DNA of 64,000 bases from Planctomycetota bacterium (GCA_033763975.1 JANRJM010000010.1:1-64000), one strand, 5' to 3'; shown: positions 33,450 through 44,003, numbered from the stretch's first letter. The notes: generated by a model from the sequence alone, not told the origin. Translations and numbers: made by a program.

Positions 33450-34874
33450 TTACGACCACTCGATCTCGGTGGCGCTGTCCGCCGCGCGGGTGAGGCCCAG
33501 TTCGCGGCGGAGCGCACCCTCGAGTTCGGGCTCGATGAATCTGTACCCGCTCGCGCGGAGTTTCTCGGGCACGGCGCGCGTGCTCCACAACGCCGCCTCC
33601 GAACGCTCGCCCGCGAGCGGACGCAGCGCCCACGCGGGAAATCGCCCGGCGAGGGGGCGATCGAAGACGCCCGCGAAGGTGCGGCAGAACTCCAGGGCGC
33701 GCACGCACTCCGGCGCGACGACGTTCACCCCGCCCGAGAGGTCCGACGACACGATCGTGTGCAGGATCGCGCCCAGCACGTCGTCGAGCCCGACCCACGC
33801 CCACCACTGACGCCCGCGCCCGGGGCACACGCCCAGCCCGAGCGCAAAGAGCCCGCGCGCCGCGCCGACCACCCCGCCGCGCGCCGCGAGCACGACACCC
33901 AGGCGCAGGTGCACGACGCGCACGCCGGCCTCGCGCGCGGGGGCGGCGGCGCCCTCCCAGTCGCGCGCGACCTCCGCGAAGAACCCGCTCCCGATGCCCG
34001 CGCTCTCGGACAGTTCGTCTTCGCCGCGGTCGCCGTACAGCCCGACGCCCGAGGCGATGATCAGCACCCGCGGCGGGCGGGCGAGTTCGGCGACGGCGTG
34101 CGCGAGCGCCCGCGTGCTCTCGACGCGCGACGCACGCACCGCGTGCGCCTTCTCGTCCGTCCAGCGCCCGCCGCCGACCGGCTCGCCCCCCAGGTGCACG
34201 ATCGCGTCGAGCCCTTCGAGCGCCGCCTTGTCGATCTGGTCCTGCCCGCCCCCGACGGCCAGCATCGCCTCGCCCTCGCCCGCGCGCCGACGGACAAGCC
34301 GGACCACCTCGTGCCCGCCGGTGCGCAGCAGCGAGGCGAGCGCGCCGCCGATGCCGCCGCCGACGCCCGAGATCGCGACGCGGGCGGCCCGCCCGGCACG
34401 CAGGTCGCGCTCGAAGGCGCCGAGCAGCGCGAGATCGGTGCGGGTGCGCAGGTGTCGGAACACGAACATGCGTTCGAGGTCGGGGCGGAGCACGTGCCGC
34501 GCCAGCGCCCAGCCCACGCGCCCGCCCGGCACCGCGAAGTCGACCTCGTCGCGCAGCAGGCTGGCGGCGGGGTCGCGTGCGTCGAGCATCCGGTGCACGT
34601 GGCGCCAGCGGGCGAACGGGCCACGCACCTGCTCGTCGGCGAAGGCGTGCCCGTGCTGATAGCCCGAGTGCAGGGCGTCCCACGTGAGTCGCGTGGGCCC
34701 GCGCCGGACGAGGAACGTCAGGCGTCCCCCGTCGCGGATGCCCCCGGACGCGTGCAGGACCTCGCCCCGCACCCATGGGGGCAACAGGCGATCAAAGGCG
34801 CCGGGGCGCTCGTGCCACGCGAAGAGCGCCTCGCGTCGGGCGGGCATGGGGGTTGTCACGACCAGGCGGGGCAT
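33450..34874 (-). CDS. SRPBCC domain fused to a TIGR01777-type NAD-binding epimerase
   Basis: 474 residues. Residues 1-160 are an SRPBCC (START-like) ligand-binding domain (ALFAWHERPGAFDRLLPPW, SGYQHGHAFADEQVRGPFARWRHVH). Residues 160-474 are a short-chain-dehydrogenase-like epimerase domain with VAISGVGGGIGGALASLL as the dinucleotide site, IVHLGGEPVGGGRWTDEK and ASGVGLYGDRGEDELSE, the TIGR01777 signatures. This fusion is known in bacteria but its substrate is not established. The start at 34874 (MPRLVVTTP) is preferred over upstream starts. TACGCT lies 9 nt before the ATG. Divergent from the FTCD_C gene at 34921. Confidence 0.85.
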   Translation of the reverse strand: MPRLVVTTPMPARREALFAWHERPGAFDRLLPPWVRGEVLHASGGIRDGGRLTFLVRRGPTRLTWDALHSGYQHGHAFADEQVRGPFARWRHVHRMLDARDPAASLLRDEVDFAVPGGRVGWALARHVLRPDLERMFVFRHLRTRTDLALLGAFERDLRAGRAARVAISGVGGGIGGALASLLRTGGHEVVRLVRRRAGEGEAMLAVGGGQDQIDKAALEGLDAIVHLGGEPVGGGRWTDEKAHAVRASRVESTRALAHAVAELARPPRVLIIASGVGLYGDRGEDELSESAGIGSGFFAEVARDWEGAAAPAREAGVRVVHLRLGVVLAARGGVVGAARGLFALGLGVCPGRGRQWWAWVGLDDVLGAILHTIVSSDLSGGVNVVAPECVRALEFCRTFAGVFDRPLAGRFPAWALRPLAGERSEAALWSTRAVPEKLRASGYRFIEPELEGALRRELGLTRAADSATEIEWS

Positions 34875-34920
34875 CGGCAGCCCAGCGTACGCGATCGTCG
34901 CGGCGCGCCGATACTTGGCC

Positions 34921-35535
34921 ATGACGCCGCGACGATTCACCGACCTGTCCCTGCGGGAGTTCTTCGACGCCGTCAGCGCCAAGACGCCCGCCCCGGGGGG
35001 CGGGGCGGTCGCCGCGACGACCGCGGCCCTAGGGGCGGCCCTGGGACGCATGGTCCTCGCCTACAGCATCGGCAAGAAGAGCCTCGCCCCGCACGACGGT
35101 GCCCTGCGCGAGGCCGACCGCCAACTGCACACCCTGCGCGAGATGTTCCTGCGCCTGGGCGAGGAAGACGCCGAGGCATACGCCCTCGTCAACGAACTGC
35201 AGCGACTGCCCGAGGGCGACCCGCGCCGCGCCGGGCTGGCGGCGGCCGTCCGCACCAGTATCGACGTGCCCCGCACCGTCCTGGGCGCGTGCGTTGAGAT
35301 GCTGCGTCGGCTGGACGACCTCACCGCCATCACCAACCCGCACCTGCGCAGCGACCTGGCGATCGCCGGGGTGCTGGGCGAGGCCGGGGCGCGCAGCGCC
35401 TGGTGGAACGTGCGCGTGAATGTCGCGCTGCTCGAGGACCGCGCCGAACGGGACGCGCTCATGCTCGAGGCCGACACGCTGCTCGGCAAGGCCTGGACGA
35501 TCCGCGAGGTGATCGAGGGGGCGTGCCGCGCATGA
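34921..35535 (+). CDS. Cyclodeaminase/cyclohydrolase family protein (FTCD_C-like)
   Basis: 204 residues, all-helical, with the PAPGGGAVAATTAALGAALG motif at residues 23-42 typical of the formiminotransferase-cyclodeaminase C-terminal family. In that family the domain processes formimino-tetrahydrofolate, but many stand-alone members have unknown substrates. Remaining segments (SIDVPRTVLGACVEMLRRL, WNVRVNVALL) match the fold. It is the first gene of a three-gene run; its TGA overlaps the next ATG by 4 nt. Confidence 0.85.
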   Translation: MTPRRFTDLSLREFFDAVSAKTPAPGGGAVAATTAALGAALGRMVLAYSIGKKSLAPHDGALREADRQLHTLREMFLRLGEEDAEAYALVNELQRLPEGDPRRAGLAAAVRTSIDVPRTVLGACVEMLRRLDDLTAITNPHLRSDLAIAGVLGEAGARSAWWNVRVNVALLEDRAERDALMLEADTLLGKAWTIREVIEGACRA

Positions 35536-36074
35536 GCGACGCGCCCGACCAGACACCCCCGGAACCGCCAACACCCGAACGGGAGTTCTCCGAGGCGTCG
35601 CCCGCCCCGACGGCGCCGCCCCCGCGCGAGTGGTTCGACCTGCCGGACGAGACCGGCGAGGCGGGGCTGCGCTTCGCGTGCACGATGTGCGGCAACTGCT
35701 GCACGGGGCCCGAGGGCTACGTGCTGGTGACCGACGACGAGTGCGCCGCCATGGCCCGGCGGCTTGGGATCGAGATCAACGCATTTCTCGAGGCCCACAC
35801 CCGCTCGACGCGGCGCGGGCGATCGCTCACCGAGGTGCAGACGTCGTTCGGGCTCGACTGCGTGTTCCTCGATCGCACGCGCGTGCCGGGCAAGGCGGTG
35901 TGCGCCGTGTACGAAGACCGCCCCGCGCAGTGCCGCACCTGGCCCTATTGGAAGAGCAACCTCTTGTCCCGACACGCGTGGGAACGGGCCAAACGCACGT
36001 GCCCGGGCATGGACACGGGAACGCGCAGCACCCCCGTGCAGATCCGCGTGCTGCGCGAGCGGGTGGACATCTGA
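35532..36074 (+). CDS. YkgJ-family cysteine-cluster protein
   Basis: 180 residues. A disordered Pro/Glu N-terminus (1-30) precedes a metal-binding core with FACTMCGNCCTGPEGYV (CxxCxxCC), a fourth Cys in SFGLDCVFLD and a fifth in RPAQCRTWPYW. YkgJ proteins bind a zinc or iron-sulfur centre; function is generally unknown. Two further Cys are not conserved-looking. Translationally coupled (ATGA) to the FTCD_C gene upstream, and to the next YkgJ gene by TGATG. Confidence 0.88.
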   Translation: MSDAPDQTPPEPPTPEREFSEASPAPTAPPPREWFDLPDETGEAGLRFACTMCGNCCTGPEGYVLVTDDECAAMARRLGIEINAFLEAHTRSTRRGRSLTEVQTSFGLDCVFLDRTRVPGKAVCAVYEDRPAQCRTWPYWKSNLLSRHAWERAKRTCPGMDTGTRSTPVQIRVLRERVDI

Positions 36075-36595
36075 TGCCCGGCGACGATGTGCACGGCCCA
36101 CGCGCGCAGGACGCGATCTCGGACGACGCGCTCGCGCGCCTCTGGCTGGCCGCGGCCCGCGACCCGCGCGTGGGCGAGGCGCTCGACGCCATCGAGGCGA
36201 TGATCGAGGACCAGGTCGGGGCGCGCAACCCCGCCTGCTGGGGCAGCGGTCGGTGCTGCGCGTTCGAACAGGCCGGGCACCGGCTCTACACGACCGGGCT
36301 CGAGGCGGCCCGCACCATCGTGCGTCTGCCCCCGGGCGTGTTGCTGACGCGCGACGCGCTCGACGGGGCGCTGGCGCGGGGCGATTGCCCGTTCCTCACG
36401 GCGAACCTGTGCGGGGTGCACCTCGCCAAGCCCGGCGCGTGCCGCGTGTACTTCTGCGACCGCAGCGCACAGGACTGGCAGCACGAACTCGCGGAGCGCG
36501 TGCACGAGGCGGTGCGCCGCGCGCACGACCGCTTCGGCGTGGCGTACCGCTACGCGGAGTGGCGGGCGCTGCTGGGGATGTTCGTGCCCGCGTAG
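36074..36595 (+). CDS. Second YkgJ-like cysteine-cluster protein
   Basis: 173 residues. Cys pattern CWGSGRCCAFEQ, then GDCPFLTANLCGV and GACRVYFCD, a variant of the YkgJ cluster. It is divergent from its neighbour, so the two are not a recent tandem duplication. Start ATG shares one base with the upstream stop (TGATG). The pair plus the FTCD_C protein form a conserved-looking operon whose pathway cannot be named from sequence. Confidence 0.85.
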   Translation: MPGDDVHGPRAQDAISDDALARLWLAAARDPRVGEALDAIEAMIEDQVGARNPACWGSGRCCAFEQAGHRLYTTGLEAARTIVRLPPGVLLTRDALDGALARGDCPFLTANLCGVHLAKPGACRVYFCDRSAQDWQHELAERVHEAVRRAHDRFGVAYRYAEWRALLGMFVPA

Positions 36596-36623
36596 CACGA
36601 CGACGGCCGGCGGGCCGGGCGAT

Positions 36624-37586
36624 CTACTTCGATTCGCGCGCGTCGACCATCGCGCGGAGGATCTGGCGACGCTGGTCGATCGACAGGGCGCTCGTCGCGT
36701 CGTGCCAGATCTTGATCTTCTGGTCCTGCGAGAGCGAGTCCTTGTACCCCCGGGCGGCGCGACGTGCCGCGTCGCGGTGCTCCTCGGACATCTCGATCTT
36801 GTCCATGAGCATCGGGAGCTTGCCCGCGGCCTCGGCGATGAGCCCGCGGTAGGCGATCTCGCTCTCCTCCACGCCGTACCGCGACGCCTGCTTCGCGATC
36901 ACCCAGGCGTTGGCGCGCTTGTCCGCGTCGGTGGCGCCCTCCTTGCGCTCGGGGTAGCGGGCCTGCTGGTACTCGCGCACGACCTTGATGTTGAACGCGG
37001 CCTGCGTGGGCTCGAGCTTGCCCTTCTCCTCGAGATCGTCGGTGATCTTCTTGGGCGCGCTGGGCGGGGTCAGGGGCTTGAGCGTGTTGACCACGAGCGT
37101 GATCGCTTCCTTCTCGTTGTAGTTCGTGTTCTCGATGAAGTTCTGCTCGACCTTCTCGATGATGTCGAGGTTGTTGATCGCGATCCGCTCGAACGCCGCC
37201 GTCCGCTCCGCGAAGTAGTCGCCCAGCGAATCGACGAAGCCCTCGGGCAGTGTCGGGTTGACGCGGAGGGCGGCCTTCTCCAGGGGCTCGTGCGTGATGA
37301 GCACCAGCTGCCCGCTCGCGTCACGCTGCACCAGCGAGGTGAACTTGAGGTCGGGCAGGTCACGCAGCGGGGGACGCTTCGGCGTGGCACGCGCCCGCAC
37401 CGGCTGCGGGTTCGAGCGCACCTCCGTCGGCGGCGGTGGCGGCGGGGCCGGCGGCGCCACGACCACCGGGATGCGCCCCTCGAGCGTCGGCGCCTTGGCC
37501 GGGGGCGGCGTCACGAGCTGCGACCATGCCGCGCTGCTCAGAAGCAGCAGTCCCGTTGCGAACCCGACGATCGTGTGCGTGCTCAC
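36624..37586 (-). CDS. Exported helical protein of unknown function
   Basis: 320 residues from GTG 37586 with GGAGGAAT upstream. The signal peptide is THTIVGFATGLLLLSSAAWS. A Pro-rich linker (about 25-65) is followed by a mostly helical domain (LGDYFAERTAAFERIAINNLDIIEKVEQN, EHRDAARRAARGYKDSLSQDQKIKIWHD). No catalytic motif was recognised. It is the last gene before the tandem arrays that lie between it and recA. Confidence 0.75.
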   Translation of the reverse strand: MSTHTIVGFATGLLLLSSAAWSQLVTPPPAKAPTLEGRIPVVVAPPAPPPPPPTEVRSNPQPVRARATPKRPPLRDLPDLKFTSLVQRDASGQLVLITHEPLEKAALRVNPTLPEGFVDSLGDYFAERTAAFERIAINNLDIIEKVEQNFIENTNYNEKEAITLVVNTLKPLTPPSAPKKITDDLEEKGKLEPTQAAFNIKVVREYQQARYPERKEGATDADKRANAWVIAKQASRYGVEESEIAYRGLIAEAAGKLPMLMDKIEMSEEHRDAARRAARGYKDSLSQDQKIKIWHDATSALSIDQRRQILRAMVDARESK

Positions 37587-37828
37587 GTGATTCCTCCACC
37601 CAAGTCCATCTGCGCCCCGTCAAGGGTCAGAACGACGCCCGCCGAACGTCCCGCGGGCCTCCGACCCCCCGAAGACACCGGCGACCACGCCGGGCCCAAT
37701 CATTGCCCGCCCGCGGGGCCCATGCGCACGCCGGTCGGACGGCGTCCGGCGCGCCCGCGCGGGAGCCTCCGGCGGTGGATAGTTGCCCCGCCGGCACGCC
37801 GCGCTCGGCAGAATCCGGCGGCGAGTGA

Positions 37829-37935
37829 CCACAGGGCCACAGGACCACGGGGCCACGGGGCCACAGGGCCACGGGGCTCAGGGCTCTGGGCTCTGGGCTC
37901 TGGGCTCTGCGGCCATGCGGCCCTGCGGCCCTGCG
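37829..37935 (+). repeat. Three consecutive short tandem arrays, period 8, 7 and 8
   Basis: CCAC recurs at an exact 8-nt spacing six times (37829, 37837, 37845, 37853, 37861, 37869; unit CCACNGGG). Then GGGCTCT is repeated four times head to tail (37881-37908). Then TGCGGCC/(A or C) three times to about 37935. The G-rich strand could form quadruplexes. The array lies downstream of recA and upstream of the 36624-37586 gene. The remaining 37587-37828 shows no gene or clear signal. Confidence 0.8.
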
Positions 37936-37957
37936 ACGCCGTCGCGCCGTGGCGGCC

Positions 37958-39217
<1,260 letters not shown>

Positions 39218-39358
39218 GATCGCCCGTCCTTTCGCGCTCGGGGAGCCCCCGCCGGAACGGAGACCTTTCGACCCCGACTCTCCAGCGCCCAGCACCCGCG
39301 GGCAAACGCCCGACGCGGCCGCCCGGGGGCGGCGCTGGCCGCGAGCCCGGACGCCCCG

Positions 39359-39388
39359 ACTATACCGGATACCGAACAGCACCGTCAA
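39359..39388 (-). promoter_or_regulatory. Sigma-70-type promoter of recA
   Basis: On the minus strand TTGACG (39388-39383), an 18-nt spacer and TATAGT (39364-39359). This is the best housekeeping-type promoter in the window. It predicts a 5' UTR of about 135 nt. No LexA-type inverted repeat with recognised consensus was found. Confidence 0.7.
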
Positions 39389-39503
39389 GTCTTGGTAGGG
39401 TGTGCGTGATGCGCAAATTTCTAAGTTGAAGATGTACAGCTTGTTGCGAGACTCTTCCACTACACCGCGCGTCGGACGATCCATGCTGCCCTGCCCCCGC
39501 GCG

Positions 39504-39509
39504 TACCGT
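39504..39509 (+). promoter_or_regulatory. TACCGT -10 box of the MFS gene
   Basis: TACCGT, 7 nt, then GTG 39517; leaderless-type spacing. Confidence 0.4.
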
Positions 39510-39516
39510 CCACGCC

Positions 39517-40854
39517 GTGTCCGCACCGTCCACCGCCGCCGATCAGACCCCGACTTCGGCGGCTTCGCCGAACGGTGGGCCGTCCCGTCCCACCTGGGCG
39601 ATTCTGCTCTCGCACGGCCTTGGCGTGACGCTGCTGCAGTCCACGCAGATGGCGATCTGGTTCGTCTTTCCGGTGCTGGCGCGCAAGCGGTTCGAGGCGA
39701 ACGACTGGCAGACGCTGATCGTGACGGCGAGTTCGAGCGTGCTGTTTGCGCTCTCGATTTTCTGGAACGACCTGTTCTCGCGCCGGTCGTTCGCGTCGTA
39801 CCTCAAGACGTGGTGGGTGGTGGCGTGCGTGCCGCTGGCGTTGTGCGCGCTCGCGGTCGACTACTGGACGCTGCTGGTGCCGTACGTGATCTCGTGCATG
39901 GGGGTGGCGGGGTATCACCCGGCGGGGGGTGATCTTCTCAAGAGCCTGTACCCGGCGGCGACGCGCGGGCGGGTGTACAGCGCCATGTGGGGCGCGTCGA
40001 TGGTGTTCGGGGCGCTCATGGGCTGGGGCGTGGGCGAGTGGCTGGAGATCGACCACAACGCGTTCCGGTACTACCTGCCCGCGGCGGCGGGGCTGCAGTT
40101 GGCCGGCATCTGGGTGTTCATCCGGCTGTCGCACCGGACGGGGCACGGGGCGGGGCGGGTGATGGCCCCGGCGCGGGGCGCGGGGCTGCTGAAGCGGCTT
40201 GTCGAGCCGATCTCGCACGCGAAGGAAGTGCTGCGGACCGACCGCGTGTTCGCGCGGTACGAGGCCGCGTACATGACCTACGGCGTCGGCTGGATGATCG
40301 CGTACGCGCTGCTGCCGATGCTGGTGACCGACCGGCTGAACCTGAAGTACGACGAGATCGCGTTCTCTACGCAGACGGTGTATCTGCTGGCGCTGGTCGC
40401 GTGCCTGTGGCCCGCGGGGCTGCTGATGGACCGGCTGGGCCCGGTGCGCAGCACGGGGCTGTCGTTCGGCATGCTGGCGGTGTACCCGATGCTCTATCTG
40501 TGGGCCGACGACACGTACGGGCTGTCGATCGCGAGCCTGGTGTACGGGGCGGCCCACGCGGGTGCGAGCGTGGGGTGGATGCTCGGGCCGGTGGCGCTGG
40601 CGCCGACGCCCGAGAAGGTGCCGCAGTACGTGGCGATCCACGCGACGCTGGTGGGCGTGCGGGGAAAGCTGTTCCAGTTGCTGGGCGTCGGGCTGTACAT
40701 GGCGCTGGGCGATTTCCGCGTGCCGCTGGTCATCGCGAGCCTGGCGTACGTGTGGTCGTGCGTGCAGATGTTCCAGTTGGACCGGGTGATGGCGCGCACG
40801 AAGAAGGCGGGCGAGATCGGCATGGCCCCCGCCCCGACCCGCGGCGCGGCGTGA
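39517..40854 (+). CDS. Major facilitator superfamily transporter
   Basis: 445 residues, about 12 membrane helices. Loop motif [13 protein letters not shown] in the second half and [12 protein letters not shown] in the first are the usual basic cytoplasmic loop elements. No sequence feature identifies the substrate. The start is GTG 39517 within a leaderless-type context. Codons end mostly in G (GCG, CTG, GTG), unlike the C-ending codons of the nuoG-truA genes on the same strand. Convergent with the M14 peptidase gene. Confidence 0.85.
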   Translation: MSAPSTAADQTPTSAASPNGGPSRPTWAILLSHGLGVTLLQSTQMAIWFVFPVLARKRFEANDWQTLIVTASSSVLFALSIFWNDLFSRRSFASYLKTWWVVACVPLALCALAVDYWTLLVPYVISCMGVAGYHPAGGDLLKSLYPAATRGRVYSAMWGASMVFGALMGWGVGEWLEIDHNAFRYYLPAAAGLQLAGIWVFIRLSHRTGHGAGRVMAPARGAGLLKRLVEPISHAKEVLRTDRVFARYEAAYMTYGVGWMIAYALLPMLVTDRLNLKYDEIAFSTQTVYLLALVACLWPAGLLMDRLGPVRSTGLSFGMLAVYPMLYLWADDTYGLSIASLVYGAAHAGASVGWMLGPVALAPTPEKVPQYVAIHATLVGVRGKLFQLLGVGLYMALGDFRVPLVIASLAYVWSCVQMFQLDRVMARTKKAGEIGMAPAPTRGAA

Positions 40855-40896
40855 GCGGTGGGGGAGACGCGGCGGAGAGGGAGCGGGCGACAGCGC

Positions 40897-40914
40897 AGGA
40901 CTGCGGCGAGTCCT
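40897..40914. terminator. Hairpin between convergent genes
   Basis: AGGACT-GCGGCG-AGTCCT is a perfect 6-bp stem between the MFS and M14 peptidase stops. It is symmetrical enough to act from either side. No T-run. Confidence 0.4.
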
Positions 40915-40971
40915 CGCCCAAAGGGGGAGGACCCGGAAAAGAAGCCCTGCCACGAGTGGAGCGAGAGAGTC

Positions 40972-42729
40972 CTACTCCATCACGCGGCGGACCGGGAACG
41001 TCTCCCCGGGCTTGAGGAACGCGTCGAAGAAGTTCCACGTCGTGAGGCCGTCCTCGCACGAGGGCTCGAGCAGGTACGCCGCCAAGTTCGCGAGGGGCTG
41101 GTCCATCGGCACGATGAAATCGCCCTTGCGGATGGCGACGCGTTCGCGCCGGGGCGTGGCTTCGACGCGCACGAGCGCGTGCCCCTGGAACAGGCGGCTT
41201 GCGGACGCGAGCGAGTCGACGACGTACGTCTCGCCGTCGCGCTCGGCGTCGGCGTCGGCGTCGTCCACGCGCACGCCGTGCAGACGCAAGACCTCGACGA
41301 CGTGCGCGAGGCGCTCGTCGCGCGGGACGACGTACGCGCGCGGGCGCGTGACGGTGGCCGTGGGCTCGAAGCAGTCCATGAGGATCGCGCGGTGGTCCTG
41401 GGGCGCGCCCGGCGAGGCGCGATCGGCCGGCGAGGTCTTCTCAAAGCCCAGCACCGTCACCTCGCCCGGGCAGGGCACGAGGCGCGAGCGGATCGCGATC
41501 GTCGCCGGCTCGCGCGAACGGGCGCGCTCGTCGGCCTCGCGGGTGATCGCGCGGATCGCCTCTCGATCGGCGGCGGCCCAGCCGAGGGCGGCCCGCACGA
41601 AGTCGCGCGTCCGCAGCACGCGATCCTTGTACGGCGCGTACGAGTACGCCTCGCTCAGGATGCTCAGTCGCCCCCGAAGGCCCACGTACGTCGTGCCGAA
41701 ACGCGCCTCGGCGGGGAACGTGCCCCAGGTCTGCACGTCCGCCCGCGCCGCGGCGGCGGGGGGCGGCTCGGTCGGGTTGCCGAAGACGTTCTCGCCGAAC
41801 GACCCGTACCAGAACGTCGGCTCGGCGCAGATCGCGCCGTACCGCCCGGCGATGCGCGGGAACATGACATCACGCGAGAACGCGCGGACCTCCTCGTCGC
41901 CCGCGAGGCACTTGGGCCCGGCGTACGTGATGGTGTAGCGGTGCAGCGAGCCGTTGGTCGTGTGACAGTCGATGAACACGTGCGGGTCCCACGCGTTCAA
42001 GAACCGCACGAGCGCGCGGGTCTCGGGGGCTTCGAGCTTGATGAAATCACGGTTGAGGTCGAAGCCCTGCGCGTTCTCGCGCACGCCCATGCCCAGCTCC
42101 GGGCCGTTCTGCCCCGGGCGGTTGTCGGGCGACACACGCTCGTTGCCGTCGGCGTTGTAGATCGGCGCGATGACGAAGATGACATGACGGAGGATGTCGT
42201 TCGTCGAGGCGCCCTCGCCCGCGAGCAGTTCGCGCGCGAGCATCGGCAGCGCTTCCTTGCCGCAGACCTCGCCCGCGTGGATGTTGCCGATGGCGAAGAC
42301 GACGACCTTGCCGCGCTCGTCGGCCTGGCGGCGTGCGTCTGCGGCGGTCGCGACCGGCTCGTCGGACACGATGAGCAGCGGCAGGTCGCGTCCCTCGTGG
42401 CTGGCGCCCATCGAAGCACGCCGGGCGTTGGGGTGGGCCGCGCCGATGGCGTCGAGGAGCGCAACGACCTCGGCGTGGCGCGCGGTCGCGCGATAGTCCG
42501 ACGCCTCGGCGACCGTGCGGAGATCCGGCAATTGCGAGTTCGGCTGCGCGCGCGCCGCGGGCGAAACGAGCGCGCCCAGCACCGCCGCGAGGCACGCGAG
42601 CGACGCAGGCCACCGGGAGCGAGCAGAAGTCGGCACCGAGGCATGCGGCGTCAAGGCACAGGTCGGGCGGGCACGCGCCGTCGGTGTATTCGTCGGGCGG
42701 CGGCAGGCGGGCCGGTCAGGTCGGGGCAT
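40972..42729 (-). CDS. Exported M14-family metallocarboxypeptidase
   Basis: About 585 residues. The ATG at 42729 follows TACGCT by exactly 6 nt. An N-terminal region of about 55 residues ends with a signal-like segment (RSRWPASLACLAAVLGALVSPAARAQ). The zinc motif of M14 peptidases is GNIHAGEVCGKE (His and Glu ligands), the substrate-binding region is AQGFDLNRDF, and FIDCHTTNGS provides the third ligand. The C-terminal about 150 residues form an extra domain. It should release C-terminal residues or process peptidoglycan or peptide substrates outside the cytoplasm; specificity is not visible. Divergent from the 42773 peptidase. Confidence 0.85.
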   Translation of the reverse strand: MPRPDRPACRRPTNTPTARARPTCALTPHASVPTSARSRWPASLACLAAVLGALVSPAARAQPNSQLPDLRTVAEASDYRATARHAEVVALLDAIGAAHPNARRASMGASHEGRDLPLLIVSDEPVATAADARRQADERGKVVVFAIGNIHAGEVCGKEALPMLARELLAGEGASTNDILRHVIFVIAPIYNADGNERVSPDNRPGQNGPELGMGVRENAQGFDLNRDFIKLEAPETRALVRFLNAWDPHVFIDCHTTNGSLHRYTITYAGPKCLAGDEEVRAFSRDVMFPRIAGRYGAICAEPTFWYGSFGENVFGNPTEPPPAAAARADVQTWGTFPAEARFGTTYVGLRGRLSILSEAYSYAPYKDRVLRTRDFVRAALGWAAADREAIRAITREADERARSREPATIAIRSRLVPCPGEVTVLGFEKTSPADRASPGAPQDHRAILMDCFEPTATVTRPRAYVVPRDERLAHVVEVLRLHGVRVDDADADAERDGETYVVDSLASASRLFQGHALVRVEATPRRERVAIRKGDFIVPMDQPLANLAAYLLEPSCEDGLTTWNFFDAFLKPGETFPVRRVME

Positions 42730-42735
42730 GCGCCC

Positions 42736-42765
42736 AGCGTAGCGAACGGGGCCGCGTGGTACGAT
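42736..42765. promoter_or_regulatory. Back-to-back divergent leaderless promoters
   Basis: The gap between the two ATGs is only 43 bp (42730-42772). TACGCT on the minus strand (42741-42736) lies 6 nt from the M14 start. TACGAT on the plus strand (42760-42765) lies 7 nt from the 42773 start. The boxes are 18 bp apart, so each promoter overlaps the other's -35 region. Confidence 0.5.
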
Positions 42766-42772
42766 CCGGGCC

Positions 42773-43960
42773 ATGAAGCCTCACGCCCTTGTCGTCGGTT
42801 CGCTCCTCGTCGCCCTGCCGGGCGCGCCCGCCTGCGCCGCGGGCCTGCCCGTCCCGCACGAAGCGCGGGCGGACCCCGCCGTCAAGGCCGGCGTCGAGGC
42901 GACGATGCGGGGCATCGAGGCCGCGGCCCTCGCGGGCGACGCGCCGGCCTACCTCGCGTTCATCGACAAGGCGGATTCGGAGTTCGTCTACGAGCAGACG
43001 TACTTCGCCAACGACATGGCGAAGAAGAAGCCGACGGCGGTGCAACTGACGGTGGGCGAACTCGCGGTCGAAGGGCCCAACGCCACCGGCCCGCTCACCT
43101 GGACGTGGACGATGGCCGAGGGCAAGCCCCGCACGGTGACGTTCGCCGCCCGCTTCGTGTCGCAGGACGGGCGCTGGCTCTACGCGGGCGAGACCTGGGA
43201 GACGCACGAGGCCCCGGGCGTCGTCGTGTACCACGACCCGGGCCTGGACGAACTCGCCGAGCGGACCGTCGAGGCGTTCGTCGCGGTGCGGGCCGATGTC
43301 GAGAAGCTCTTCGGGCATCACGAGGGCGACCTGCCCGGGCACGACCTGCCGCGGCACACGCAGAAGATCAAGCTCTACGGCTCGATGCGCCACCTGCAGC
43401 ACTCGATCTGCCTGAGCTACACCAACGGGCTGGCGGGCTGGAACGAGCCCAACGAGTCGATCAAGCTGCTCGCCTCGCGCCGCTCGAGCGTGCCCGACCT
43501 CAAGGCCCTGCTCGCGCACGAGTACGGGCACGTCGCGACCTTTGTGATGGGCCCGGCCTCGAACAAGATGCCCTGGTGGGCGCTCGAGGGCGTCGCCGAG
43601 TACGCGATGACGACTGTGCTCGACGGACGCACGCCCGAGCGCGCGGTCGAGCGCTGGGCACGCCGCGGGCAGCTCGCGCCGTGGGACGCGATCACGGACT
43701 TCGAGACCGTCGAGGGGCGCTACCAGGGGCACGTCTACACGCAGGGGCACCACATGGTCCAGTTCATCACCACCCGCTCGGGCGACGGGGCCCGCAACGC
43801 GTGGTTCCGCGCGATGTCCGGCGGCAAGTCGCTCGACGAGGCGACGCGCGAGGCGCTGGGCGTCTCGTTCGAGGCGCTCGACAAGGAGTGGCGGGATTCG
43901 CTGCCCGCGCCCGAGAAGCCCGAGGACGCCGCCCCGGACGAGCAGCCCGTGGGGACGTGA
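42773..43960 (+). CDS. Exported gluzincin-type metallopeptidase (peptidase MA-like)
   Basis: 395 residues with signal peptide ALVVGSLLVALPGAPACAA. A SnoaL/NTF2-like stretch (about 30-150) precedes the peptidase domain. The zinc motif is LLAHEYGHVATF (His249, Glu250, His253), with Glu272 in WALEGVAEY as third ligand, the peptidase MA-like arrangement. It continues with YTQGHHMVQFI. The gene shares a short divergent promoter region with the M14 peptidase, so the two exported peptidases are probably co-expressed. Confidence 0.8.
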   Translation: MKPHALVVGSLLVALPGAPACAAGLPVPHEARADPAVKAGVEATMRGIEAAALAGDAPAYLAFIDKADSEFVYEQTYFANDMAKKKPTAVQLTVGELAVEGPNATGPLTWTWTMAEGKPRTVTFAARFVSQDGRWLYAGETWETHEAPGVVVYHDPGLDELAERTVEAFVAVRADVEKLFGHHEGDLPGHDLPRHTQKIKLYGSMRHLQHSICLSYTNGLAGWNEPNESIKLLASRRSSVPDLKALLAHEYGHVATFVMGPASNKMPWWALEGVAEYAMTTVLDGRTPERAVERWARRGQLAPWDAITDFETVEGRYQGHVYTQGHHMVQFITTRSGDGARNAWFRAMSGGKSLDEATREALGVSFEALDKEWRDSLPAPEKPEDAAPDEQPVGT

Positions 43961-44003
43961 CGCGCCGCGTCGGCCGCGGGCCGCCGGGTGCGCAGTCGGG
44001 GCG

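Noticed and set aside
39218-39420. LexA/SOS operator upstream of recA
   Set aside because: The promoter region has GAACAGCAC, but no inverted repeat resembling a known SOS box was found.
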